Shown piece after piece: positions 1 through 7,646 of a DNA stretch of 37,454 nucleotides (the stretch's first letter is position 1; each line of letters starts with the position of its first letter). Made by a program: the position numbers and the translations under genes. Below the pieces are notes generated by a model. It had not been told where the DNA came from, did no database searches, and saw only the letters and a list, made by a program, of their open reading frames with translations. The stretch is from Clostridiaceae bacterium (lineage in GTDB: Bacteria > Bacillota > Clostridia > Acetivibrionales > DUMC01): positions 1 through 37,454 of the forward strand of contig JAAZDH010000115.1 of assembly GCA_012512865.1 (NCBI GenBank). Direction: 5' to 3'.

Positions 1-2
1 CC

Positions 3-62
3 GAGATACTGGAGGCCATATACACATCGTCGAAAACAGGGGAGCCGGTATATTTTAAGTAA
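3..62 (+). CDS. C-terminal end of a probable Gfo/Idh/MocA-family oxidoreductase (partial)
   Basis: Frame 3 is open from the window edge and ends at TAA 60-62. It encodes EILEAIYTSSKTGEPVYFK. A tail of the form (L)EAIY-S-TG-PV is typical of the last helix and strand of NAD(P)-dependent Gfo/Idh/MocA sugar oxidoreductases, which often sit next to sugar isomerase/epimerase genes like the one that follows. Only 19 residues are visible, so the family call rests on that tail and on context. The rest of the gene lies upstream of the window. Confidence 0.5.
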   Translation, partial: EILEAIYTSSKTGEPVYFK

Positions 63-114
63 GAAACTGCATGGGAAATGCACTTGAATAATTTGGATAA
101 AAATGTTGCTTGCT

Positions 115-143
115 TTGACTTGCTATGGTGTTTTAAATAAAAT
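115..143 (+). promoter_or_regulatory. Probable sigma-A promoter for the isomerase/epimerase gene
   Basis: TTGACT (115-120), a 17-bp spacer and TAAAAT (138-143) match the vegetative -35/-10 elements closely. The site follows the end of the oxidoreductase gene and precedes the isomerase start at 299. Between them is a purine-rich, A-rich leader of about 150 bp (roughly 145-289) with no other recognised feature. Confidence 0.55.
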
Positions 144-298
144 GTGAAGCTCGATGGAAAAAAGCAAAACATAACAAGAAAACAGGAAATAACAGAAAGA
201 AAGCAGAGCAATAAAAAAAGATAATAATAGAGAATAATCACGGTGGATAAAAAACAGTGAAAAATTAAAGGAAGAAAAGGAAGAAAGGGTTGATAAAT

Positions 299-1219
299 AT
301 GAAACTGGGGTTTTTAACAGTATGCCTTGGAAACATGCCCTTGGAAGAAAAGGCAAAGTGGGCTTCCGAGAATGGATTTGAAATGCTGGAAGTCGCATGT
401 TGGCCGCAGGATAACGAAAGGGATTATTCGTCATGCGACATTGACGTGACAAATCTTAATGAAAAGGAAGCAGAAAGGATTAAAGCATACTTCAAGGAGT
501 ACAACTTGGAAATTTCATCCCTTGCATACTATGACAACAACCTTCACAACGACCCCGAAAAAAGAGCTTTCATAAACAACCACCTGAAGAAGTGTATTGA
601 TGCGGCGGTAATGCTTGAAACTCCAATGGTGGGAACTTTCGTGGGCAGGAATATCGATAAGAGCATCAAGGATAACTTTGACGAATATGAAAAAGTATTC
701 GGGGAAATCGTGCGTTATGCAGAGGACAGGGGCATTAAAATAATAATCGAAAACTGCCCGATGGAAGGATGGCAGGTACCTGACCTTCCCGGCACCATAT
801 CCTTTACGCCGGAGCTCTGGGAGGAAATGTTCAGGAGAATCCCGAGCAAGAGCCTGGGACTTAATTTTGATCCTTCGCACCTGCTGTTCCAGCTAATAGA
901 TTACTATGCCCCGGTATCCAAGTTTGCCGACAGGATATTCCATGTGCACGCAAAGGACGCACAGGTATTCGAGGATAAACTTAAATGGTATGGGGTATTT
1001 AACAGGCAGTTGGGCGGCAGACATAGCGGAGGTTACTGGATGTTCCGCATGCCTGGTCTCGGACAGGTGGATTGGGGCAAATTCATTGGAGAGCTTAAAG
1101 CTGTGGGCTATGACGGGGTGATAAGCATCGAGCATGAAGATCCGCTGTACGAAGGAAGCATTGGGAAAGTAAAAGAAGGCCTCATCCTTGGCAGAAAGCA
1201 CCTTGAAAAGTTTGTATGA
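299..1219 (+). CDS. Sugar phosphate isomerase/epimerase (xylose isomerase-like TIM barrel)
   Basis: This is a protein of about 306 residues of the AP-endonuclease-2/xylose-isomerase-like TIM-barrel superfamily. These are cytosolic, metal-dependent isomerases or epimerases acting on sugars, inositols or keto-sugars. The likely metal-ligand segments are visible in the expected order: IIIENCP, LNFDPSH, IFHVHAKD and ISIEHEDP. An in-frame TTG lies at 290, but the AGAAAGG ribosome site at 282-288 is about 10 nt from the ATG at 299 and abuts the TTG, so I chose 299. The upstream neighbour is a probable Gfo/Idh/MocA oxidoreductase, and the convergent neighbour is an AraC regulator. This is a common arrangement for a sugar or inositol catabolic locus. 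The exact substrate cannot be read from the sequence. Confidence 0.85.
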   Translation: MKLGFLTVCLGNMPLEEKAKWASENGFEMLEVACWPQDNERDYSSCDIDVTNLNEKEAERIKAYFKEYNLEISSLAYYDNNLHNDPEKRAFINNHLKKCIDAAVMLETPMVGTFVGRNIDKSIKDNFDEYEKVFGEIVRYAEDRGIKIIIENCPMEGWQVPDLPGTISFTPELWEEMFRRIPSKSLGLNFDPSHLLFQLIDYYAPVSKFADRIFHVHAKDAQVFEDKLKWYGVFNRQLGGRHSGGYWMFRMPGLGQVDWGKFIGELKAVGYDGVISIEHEDPLYEGSIGKVKEGLILGRKHLEKFV

Positions 1220-1245
1220 CACGTTTGCCCAAAATGCCAGGGTAC

Positions 1246-2130
1246 TTAAGGCTCCTTGTCGCGCAGCAGGGAGCCTTTAAATTTTGAAGGGGGGCTGCCG
1301 TAATACTTCTTAAAGAGCTTGCTGAAATGGTAGGCATCATCGTAACCTACGCTTTTAGCAACCACCCTTATAGGCAGATTGCCCTGCTTAAGCAGTTCCA
1401 TGGCTTTTGCCAGTCGCATTTTTATCAGGTAATTAATGGGGGATTCGCCGATTTCCTCCTTGAATATTTTTGATATGTACGCGGAGCTTAAATACATATT
1501 CTTTGATATTTTTTCAAGGGAAATGTCCTTCATGTAATTCTCGTTTATATATGAAACAATCGAATTAACAACATTTATCCTGTCATACGATTCAAGGTTG
1601 AATATGTAGTTTTCATTTCTTGGTTCATAGGAAGAAAAGTCACTTGAAGCCATGAATAATTCCCTTAAGAAAATGACAATCAACCTCATCAGCATGGATT
1701 TAAGCATGAGGCCGCTACCCGGCTCATCTTTTTCCTGCTCCGCGATAATTTCACTGCATTGTCTTAGAAATTCCTGCTCATACCTGGAAAACCTGAATAT
1801 GGGGCTGGTATTTTCAGAAACCAGGAAATCAGGGGGAAGGCCCTTTATGCGGATATTAGAAAAGCCTGCATGAAATTCCATTGATTCCTGTCCCGGGCCC
1901 ATTAACCGGCAATGGTATACTCCCGGGTTGATTATGAGCAAGTCGCCCTTCCTTGACTTGTAAAACACGCCGTTTATATTGTAGGTGCCTTCGCCTTGCA
2001 GGAAGTACACGATTGAAGGGAAATCATGGCAGTGGTACTTTGTGTTGTTGAGATCACCGTACTTCCTCTTGAAAATATACATTATCCTTGGATAAAAATC
2101 CTCTTCATCTATACCCAAATCATGCAACAT
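1246..2130 (-). CDS. AraC-family transcriptional regulator with N-terminal cupin
   Basis: This 294-residue protein has an N-terminal cupin-like sensor half (His-rich KYHCHDFPSIVYFLQGEG at about residues 31-48) and a C-terminal pair of AraC/XylS helix-turn-helix motifs in about the last 100 residues. The second HTH ends in the family signature GYDDAYHFSKLFKKYYGSPP. Such proteins bind a small ligand, usually a sugar, and activate adjacent catabolic genes. The gene is convergent with the isomerase and may control that locus (inference). The start at 2130 gives a standard family length. Its last codons overlap the 1248-1277 inverted repeat. Confidence 0.9.
   Translation of the reverse strand: MLHDLGIDEEDFYPRIMYIFKRKYGDLNNTKYHCHDFPSIVYFLQGEGTYNINGVFYKSRKGDLLIINPGVYHCRLMGPGQESMEFHAGFSNIRIKGLPPDFLVSENTSPIFRFSRYEQEFLRQCSEIIAEQEKDEPGSGLMLKSMLMRLIVIFLRELFMASSDFSSYEPRNENYIFNLESYDRINVVNSIVSYINENYMKDISLEKISKNMYLSSAYISKIFKEEIGESPINYLIKMRLAKAMELLKQGNLPIRVVAKSVGYDDAYHFSKLFKKYYGSPPSKFKGSLLRDKEP
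1248..1277. terminator. Inverted repeat between convergent genes, possible bidirectional terminator
   Basis: AAGGCTCC (1248-1255) and GGAGCCTT (1270-1277) form a perfect 8-bp stem with a 14-nt loop. It sits just after the isomerase stop and inside the last codons of the convergent AraC gene. The trailing T run is weak (TTTAAATTTT), so termination is plausible rather than certain. Confidence 0.35.
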
Positions 2131-2607
2131 AAATCACGCCCTGTCACCGCATGGATTGTACTCCGTCGTACTGGCATCCTGTCCGTTATCCCTCTAACCC
2201 TTCATCAATTCATTCATTCTATCATGCATTAAATCATCCAATCATTCGTTTAACCGGCCATTTATTCAACATACGGTCATTTCATCGTTTCGTGCAAATT
2301 GCTTTTTGCCGCATTTCCCGTTTCTTATTGCCTTGTACCGGCTCTACACGCAATATGCCTTATATCAGTTCTGCATGCAACATGCCTTGTATCAATTCTG
2401 CGTGCAATATGCCTTGTACAAGTTGTGCGTTCAACATGCCTTACATCAATTCTACAATATGCTGCAACATATTTGCAACTAAAGGATTATGTAAATTTGC
2501 TCGAATTTATATAAGAATGTACATCATGAAGTTAAAAAACTACATTTCATTAGATGCAGCAATAACTCATAATATTACAATGCCCTTTTAGCATTTGGTG
2601 AATTACT
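2131..2607. other. Gene-poor spacer between AraC regulator and ABC exporter
   Basis: This is 477 bp between divergently transcribed genes. It contains a 4-copy 27-bp tandem repeat at 2351-2458 and an AT-rich stretch toward the ABC start. An open plus-strand frame (2151-2591) runs through it. Its codons track the repeat, it has no convincing ribosome site and it resembles no family, so I treat the region as non-coding. The promoters of the two flanking genes must lie here, but no -35/-10 pair is convincing. Confidence 0.5.
2351..2458. repeat. 27-bp degenerate tandem repeat, 4 copies
   Basis: Four head-to-tail 27-bp units start at 2351, 2378, 2405 and 2432. Each begins CAAYATGCCTT and ends in a TTCTGCRTG-like sequence, with a few mismatches per copy. 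There are no unique spacers, so this is a minisatellite and not a CRISPR. The core CCTTGTATCAA also occurs in the separate repeat at 31044-31170. Confidence 0.7.
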
Positions 2608-4377
2608 ATGAGAGTTTTTAAATTTTTTTGGCAATACTTAAAAAAATACAGGTTTGCACTGGTATCAATTTTAATATTTATGCTTGTTAATGCCCTTCTT
2701 GGACTAGTTACCCCTTACATTTCAGGGTTGATAGTCGATGAGGTCATTGTTAACAGGGAAACCGGCTTGTTCCTCAAGCTGCTGCTTTTGCTTGTTGGGG
2801 GCGTTTTGCTGAAATCAACGGCCCGGTACTTTTCTCTCATGCTGATTGAAAAAACAAGCCAGGATTTTTTGCTTGACGTAAGGTGCGAAATGTATTCCAG
2901 GATGCAAAAAATGGATTTTTCCTACTTCGACAGGACAAAGACCGGAAACATTATGACCAGGATAAGCGGTGACCTGCAAGTAGTCAGGGACTTTTTCGCC
3001 GCTTCTGCAACGGTGGTTTTTGAAAGCACCTTCAGCTTCATATTTGTTTTAGTGCTGATGATAAGGATGAACTTTCCCTTTACAATGCTTTTGCTGATGG
3101 TAACACCCTTTATCGGCTATTTTACTTTTGTCATGACAAACAAGACGAGACCCCTGCATCATGATTTGCACGAACAAATAATCAGGCTGAATTCCGTGGT
3201 GCAGGAAAATATAAGCGGTAACAGGGTTGTAAAGGCTTTCTGCAATGAAAATTTTGAAATACAGAAATTTACGGCCGAAAACCAGGGTTATAAAAATGAA
3301 TACATGAAACATGTTGATATATGGAAAAAATATTTACCCATTATTAATTTTTTAGGCGGCATGATGACCGTGATAATCATCCTGGTAGGCGGCATGTTTG
3401 TTATGAGGGGCAGGCTTTCCTACGGGCAGCTCGTGATTTTTACGAGCCTTTCCGGGACACTTAGCGTGCCCTTGAACATCGCAAACTGGTTGAGCGACCA
3501 GGTACAGAGGTTTTTCATGTCTGGTGAAAAGATTATTGAAATGATGCTGGTGGAGCCAAGGATAAAAGATGCCGAAGATTGCATGGTGCTTGAAAAATGC
3601 CGGGGAGAGGTGGAATTCAGGAACGTATCCTTTAGTTACAACGGGGAGAAGGTTTTGAAGAACATAAACATGCATGTTAAACCTGGACAGACAGTGGGCT
3701 TGATAGGTCCCACGGGCTCCGGCAAAACCACGTTGGTGAGCCTCATCTGCAGGTTTTACGATTGTACCGGGGGAGAGATACTGGTTGATGGCATAAATAT
3801 CAAGGACATTCAAAAGAAAAACCTGAGAAGAAATATAGCAATTGCCATGCAGGACACATTCCTGTTTTCCGATACGATAGAGGGGAATATTGCATACGGC
3901 GTGCCCGATGCACCGATGGAAAGTATTTACAAGTCTGCACGGGTTACCAGCGCCCACAATTTTATACTGGAACTTGAGGATGGATATGATACCATAGTAG
4001 GAGAACGTGGTGTGGGGCTTTCCGGGGGGCAGCGCCAAAGGGTTTCCCTCGCAAGGGCCCTGTTAAAAGATGCCCCCATAATTATTTTTGACGATATTAC
4101 ATCAAGCGTCGACGTGGAAACAGAGCAGGAGATCCAGGAATCCCTTAAGTCCATATACAGCGGGAAAACCACTTTTATAATATCCCACAGGATATCCTCG
4201 GTAAGAAACGCCGATGTAATATTTGTCCTGGACGAGGGGCAAATCATAGAGCAGGGTACCCATAGGGAGCTCATGGAGAAAAGAGGGTATTACTATAGCG
4301 TGTTCATGATCCAAAGCGGGAAGAGCAGGGATTTGGATGAAAACAGGAAGGAAATCGCAGCAATAAAATCAAGTTGA
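2608..4377 (+). CDS. Heterodimeric ABC exporter, subunit 1 (degenerate Walker B)
   Basis: This 589-residue ABC half-exporter has about six transmembrane helices in residues 1-310 and a C-terminal ATPase. Walker A is GPTGSGKT (about 367-374), the Q-loop is in AIAMQDTFLF, the signature is LSGGQRQ (about 470), Walker B is IIIFDD (about 491-496) and the switch His is in IISHRISS. The catalytic Glu after Walker B is Asp (FDDITSSVD instead of the usual DEATSSVD). That substitution marks the degenerate-site subunit of heterodimeric exporters of the BmrC/BmrD and TM287/288 type. The next gene supplies the matching partner. The substrate is unknown; drugs, lipids or peptides are possible. Confidence 0.93.
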   Translation: MRVFKFFWQYLKKYRFALVSILIFMLVNALLGLVTPYISGLIVDEVIVNRETGLFLKLLLLLVGGVLLKSTARYFSLMLIEKTSQDFLLDVRCEMYSRMQKMDFSYFDRTKTGNIMTRISGDLQVVRDFFAASATVVFESTFSFIFVLVLMIRMNFPFTMLLLMVTPFIGYFTFVMTNKTRPLHHDLHEQIIRLNSVVQENISGNRVVKAFCNENFEIQKFTAENQGYKNEYMKHVDIWKKYLPIINFLGGMMTVIIILVGGMFVMRGRLSYGQLVIFTSLSGTLSVPLNIANWLSDQVQRFFMSGEKIIEMMLVEPRIKDAEDCMVLEKCRGEVEFRNVSFSYNGEKVLKNINMHVKPGQTVGLIGPTGSGKTTLVSLICRFYDCTGGEILVDGINIKDIQKKNLRRNIAIAMQDTFLFSDTIEGNIAYGVPDAPMESIYKSARVTSAHNFILELEDGYDTIVGERGVGLSGGQRQRVSLARALLKDAPIIIFDDITSSVDVETEQEIQESLKSIYSGKTTFIISHRISSVRNADVIFVLDEGQIIEQGTHRELMEKRGYYYSVFMIQSGKSRDLDENRKEIAAIKSS

Positions 4378-4502
4378 AAACAAAGCAAAAGTACAAGCCG
4401 GGATTTATTAAACTTAAAATTTATCAAATTAGGGTAGTTGCAGCCTAAAGCCGGCCGGGATGTAAAATGATTAAATGGCGAAGATTTAAAGGGTTGATTT
4501 AA

Positions 4503-6296
4503 ATGGCTAGAAATAAATATGATATTGATGAAAAACTGGAAGGTGAATTTAACCTAGATTACCTGAAAAGGATCTCGAAATATGTAAGGCCGTACAGGAA
4601 ACAAATGGTACTAACCTTGTGCCTTATGATATTAACAACGACAGCATCGCTTTTAGGTCCATACCTTATAAAAGATGCCCTGGACAACAGGATACCAAAT
4701 AATGACATGGAAGGTCTTGTATACCTGTCCATTTTGTTTACCCTTGCCCTTGGCGTGATTGCAGTATGCTCAAGGTCCAGGATTAATCTTATTAATGACG
4801 TTGGCCAAAGCATCATAAGGGATATCAGGCTTGATATATTTTCTCACTTGCAAAACCTTCCTTTTTCCTATTACGATAGCAGGCCCCACGGTAAGATATA
4901 CGTAAGGGTGATAAATTATGTTAACAGCATCGGGAACCTGCTTTCCAACGGGCTTGTACAGGTAATCATTGATTTGCTGAGCCTGGTATTCATAGTTGTC
5001 ATAATGTTTTATATCGATGTCAGGTTAACCCTTATTTGCTTGCTTGGGCTGCCCTTGCTCCTGCTTACGGTTTTTCTCATAAAGGGAAAGCAGAGGAGGG
5101 CATGGCAGGATGTGAGCGCAAAGGGCTCAAACCTGAATGCATACATCCATGAAAGCATATCAGGGATAAAAGTTACCCAGGCTTACACCCGCGAGGAGAT
5201 GAATTCGAGTATATTAAAACAGCTGGGGGAAAGATACAGGACGTCATGGATGAAAGCAGTAAGCACCAGTTTTACCCTCGGCCCCGTGGTGGAAAATATA
5301 TCGGTCCTGGTTACGTGCCTAATATACATGGCAGGAATATCGTGGATTGCTGGCGGCGTATCCCTGGGAGTAATCGTGGCGTTCACGAGCTATGCAGGCA
5401 GGTTCTGGGGGCCCATTAACAACCTCAGCAACTTTTACAACCAGATTATCACCGTTATGGCATACCTAGAAAGGGTGTTTGAAACGCTGGATGAAAAGCC
5501 GACGATTGCCGATGCGCCCGGTGCTTATGACATGCCGCCGATAAAGGGGAAAGTGGAGTTTGAAAATGTGTGCTTCAGCTATGAAAAGGGCGGGAGGTTA
5601 ATCCTTGATAATGTGAGTTTCGTTGCAAACCCGGGTGAATCCATTGCCCTGGTCGGCCCCACCGGTGCGGGCAAAACCACCATCGTGAACTTGCTAAGCA
5701 GGTTTTATAACATCGACTCCGGGAGAATCTTGATTGATGGGATTGACATACGGGAAGTAACCCTGAAATCCTTGAGAAAGCAAATGGGCGTAATGCTCCA
5801 GGACACCTTTATTTTTTCCGGTAATATTATAGATAATATAAAGTACGGTAAAATTGACGCAATGGAGGAAGAAGTAATAGAAGCTGCCAAGGCGGTAATG
5901 GCGCACGATTTCATCAAGGATATGGAAGGCGGCTATTACGCGGAGACGAGCGAGAGAGGGGCAACCCTTTCCGAGGGGCAGAAGCAGTTAATTTCATTTG
6001 CAAGGACCCTCCTGGCCGATCCTGCAATCCTTATACTGGACGAGGCCACTTCAAGCGTTGATACAAAAACAGAGATAGCCATCCAGAAGGGTATCGAAAG
6101 GCTCCTGCAAGGACGTACATCATTTATCATTGCCCACAGGTTGTCTACCATCAAGAATGCCTCGAAAATTTTATACATAGATAACGGCAGGATTGTCGAG
6201 CAAGGAACCCACGATGAGCTAATGGCAAAGAAAGGCGCATATTGGAGGCTTTACACGGAGCAGTACCGGTATCTTGGAGGGGATGCGGAGGAGTAA
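4503..6296 (+). CDS. Heterodimeric ABC exporter, subunit 2 (canonical Walker B, altered signature)
   Basis: This 597-residue half-exporter lies 125 bp downstream of its partner on the same strand. It has six predicted membrane helices, then an ATPase with Walker A GPTGAGKT (about 384), Q-loop GVMLQDTFIF, signature LSEGQKQ (about 489), Walker B ILILDEATSSVD with the catalytic Glu intact, and switch His in IIAHRLST. The signature Gly-to-Glu change (LSEGQ for LSGGQ) pairs with the Asp in subunit 1, so the two proteins together build one degenerate and one active ATP site. The start at 4503 follows a weak AAGGGTTG ribosome site. The C-terminus overlaps a stem that may end transcription. Confidence 0.93.
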   Translation: MARNKYDIDEKLEGEFNLDYLKRISKYVRPYRKQMVLTLCLMILTTTASLLGPYLIKDALDNRIPNNDMEGLVYLSILFTLALGVIAVCSRSRINLINDVGQSIIRDIRLDIFSHLQNLPFSYYDSRPHGKIYVRVINYVNSIGNLLSNGLVQVIIDLLSLVFIVVIMFYIDVRLTLICLLGLPLLLLTVFLIKGKQRRAWQDVSAKGSNLNAYIHESISGIKVTQAYTREEMNSSILKQLGERYRTSWMKAVSTSFTLGPVVENISVLVTCLIYMAGISWIAGGVSLGVIVAFTSYAGRFWGPINNLSNFYNQIITVMAYLERVFETLDEKPTIADAPGAYDMPPIKGKVEFENVCFSYEKGGRLILDNVSFVANPGESIALVGPTGAGKTTIVNLLSRFYNIDSGRILIDGIDIREVTLKSLRKQMGVMLQDTFIFSGNIIDNIKYGKIDAMEEEVIEAAKAVMAHDFIKDMEGGYYAETSERGATLSEGQKQLISFARTLLADPAILILDEATSSVDTKTEIAIQKGIERLLQGRTSFIIAHRLSTIKNASKILYIDNGRIVEQGTHDELMAKKGAYWRLYTEQYRYLGGDAEE

Positions 6297-6332
6297 AGTG
6301 GAAGTACCAGCTATGTTGGCAGGACCACTTTT
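6295..6332. terminator. Probable bidirectional terminator between convergent genes
   Basis: AAAGTGG (6295-6301) pairs with CCACTTT (6325-6331). A small inner CCA/TGG pairing lies in the loop, and TTTTATT follows on the plus strand. The 14-bp gap between the ABC gene and the lipid kinase leaves little other room for terminators, so both genes may use this hairpin. Confidence 0.45.
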
Positions 6333-7225
6333 ATTCCCCCGGGTATTATCTCAAAATCCACCTTTCCTTCAATAATGCTCGTCTCTCCGTCTACATTCAT
6401 CGTTATTTTATCTTCGCTGAAAATACTTAAGCTGCTGCACCTGTGAAAAGATACCTCTTCTGCTTCAGCATGGTTGCCTTTGATAAATTTTGGGAGGAAT
6501 CTCATTATTCTCATTCTTCCAACGTACTCGATCAAGCAGACGTCCAGGAAACCGTCGTCTATCTCTGCCGAGGGGGCAGGCTGCATACCGCCGCCGTAAT
6601 ATTTACCATTCGCAACAGCAACCAGGAGGATGTCTTTCTCCATGTTAACCCCGTCCATTGTTATTTTTACCGGGTGGTGCTTGTATCTGAGAAGGGTTCC
6701 AAAAACACTTAGGGTGTAGGCAAAAAGGCCGGACACGAAGGGCAGGTTTTTTATTTTTTGACAATTGTGGGCAACATCGGCATCAAACCCCAGGGAAGCT
6801 ATATTTATAAAAAACCTGTCATTTATCTTGCCCATATCTATTGTTAACTCGCTGCCGCAAACCAGCATTTCCAGCAGCTTATCCTTGGAAACCTGCTTTT
6901 CCAGGATATTTTTGCCAGGCGAATATTTTGCAATGCTTTTAAAATAATCGTTTCCGCATCCTGATGGAATAACCGCCAGGGAGCTATCGCTTCCTGTTAT
7001 GCCGTTTAAAACCTCGTTGACGGTGCCGTCACCTCCTATAGCATAAACCCTGAAGGTATCCTTGGATACATATTGCTTGACCAGTTCGGTGCCGTGCCCG
7101 GGGTATTTTGTAATCTCCAGGAAGTATAAATCATTTTTCCCGGCAAAATATTTCTCAATTATATCAACATATTCCAAGGTTTTACCTTTCCCGGCAGCCG
7201 GGTTTATAACAAACAAGTGTTTCAT
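6311..7225 (-). CDS. Diacylglycerol kinase-family lipid kinase (DagK/YegS/LCB5 type)
   Basis: This 304-residue protein opens with the nucleotide-binding segment FVINPAAGKGKT and carries the family motif YAIGGDGTVNEVLNG (about residues 61-75), followed by AVIPSGCGNDY. These belong to the DAGK catalytic domain, which phosphorylates diacylglycerol or a related lipid at the inner membrane face. In Firmicutes the DgkB-type member recycles diacylglycerol released by lipoteichoic acid synthesis. An LTA-synthase-type gene lies about 3 kb away, which fits but does not prove such a role. The ribosome site GGGGGAAGG stands 4 nt before the ATG. A TATAAT lies about 40 nt upstream of the start but lacks a clear -35. 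Confidence 0.92.
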   Translation of the reverse strand: MKHLFVINPAAGKGKTLEYVDIIEKYFAGKNDLYFLEITKYPGHGTELVKQYVSKDTFRVYAIGGDGTVNEVLNGITGSDSSLAVIPSGCGNDYFKSIAKYSPGKNILEKQVSKDKLLEMLVCGSELTIDMGKINDRFFINIASLGFDADVAHNCQKIKNLPFVSGLFAYTLSVFGTLLRYKHHPVKITMDGVNMEKDILLVAVANGKYYGGGMQPAPSAEIDDGFLDVCLIEYVGRMRIMRFLPKFIKGNHAEAEEVSFHRCSSLSIFSEDKITMNVDGETSIIEGKVDFEIIPGGIKVVLPT

Positions 7226-7646
7226 TGGCCTTCCCCCACAGTTACAGTAAATTTTTTGTATTATACCTTTCTTACAGCTTCGTGCTCGACTTTAGGATCT
7301 AAAAATTTAGCGATAAAATTTCACAAAAAGCTGCTTTACATTTCATAATATACCAATATTAGCGAACATACAATATGTTAGCCCAAAATTTACGAGGTGT
7401 GATTTAAAAAACCGGATGATGGGCGGAATGTTTGAGATGAGTGTCAACCCCCTGTTTCCATACTTTCGCTGTTATACGTGCAAAATCATAGGTGTGAGAT
7501 AACAAGAAAAGGAATAAAATATTATTTTATTTTGAAATAACCGGTTAATTATGTATAATAGAATTGTGCCACGGCATAATGTAACAGTGTTGCAGTGTCA
7601 CAGGATTATACCACGTATAAAAATACATATAAAGAGGTGGCTTATA
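7226..7646. other. Spacer with divergent promoters between lipid kinase and dehydrogenase
   Basis: This is a 421-bp AT-rich region separating divergent genes. On the minus strand a TATAAT-like -10 for the kinase lies around 7256-7261. On the plus strand a promoter is visible at 7532-7559. From 7560 to 7646 runs an untranslated leader ending in the AGAGGTGG ribosome site. Nothing else is recognised. Confidence 0.45.
7532..7559 (+). promoter_or_regulatory. Sigma-A promoter with embedded palindromic operator candidate
   Basis: TTGAAA (7532-7537), a 16-bp spacer and TATAAT (7554-7559) precede the dehydrogenase start at 7647. The spacer contains the perfect palindrome TAACCGGTTA at 7538-7547. A GC-centred palindrome between -35 and -10 is where LacI- or GntR-type sugar repressors commonly bind. 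That role is inferred from position and symmetry only. Confidence 0.6.

Noticed and set aside
123..452. Minus-strand frame rich in Phe/Leu/Ser upstream of the isomerase
   Set aside because: It is the reverse of an A-rich leader and overlaps the real isomerase gene.
2351..2458. Possible CRISPR array
   Set aside because: Units are contiguous with no unique spacers and are imperfect, which is a minisatellite.
2151..2591. 146-codon plus-strand open frame with NMPC-type repeats
   Set aside because: Its repeats simply translate the 27-bp DNA repeat, it lacks a ribosome site and matches no family.
3352..4038. 228-codon minus-strand frame inside ABC subunit 1
   Set aside because: It is a shadow of the ABC gene, with biased composition and no family features.
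7551..7646. N-terminal extension of the dehydrogenase to 7551
   Set aside because: The region contains the promoter, and the strong ribosome site is at 7633-7640.
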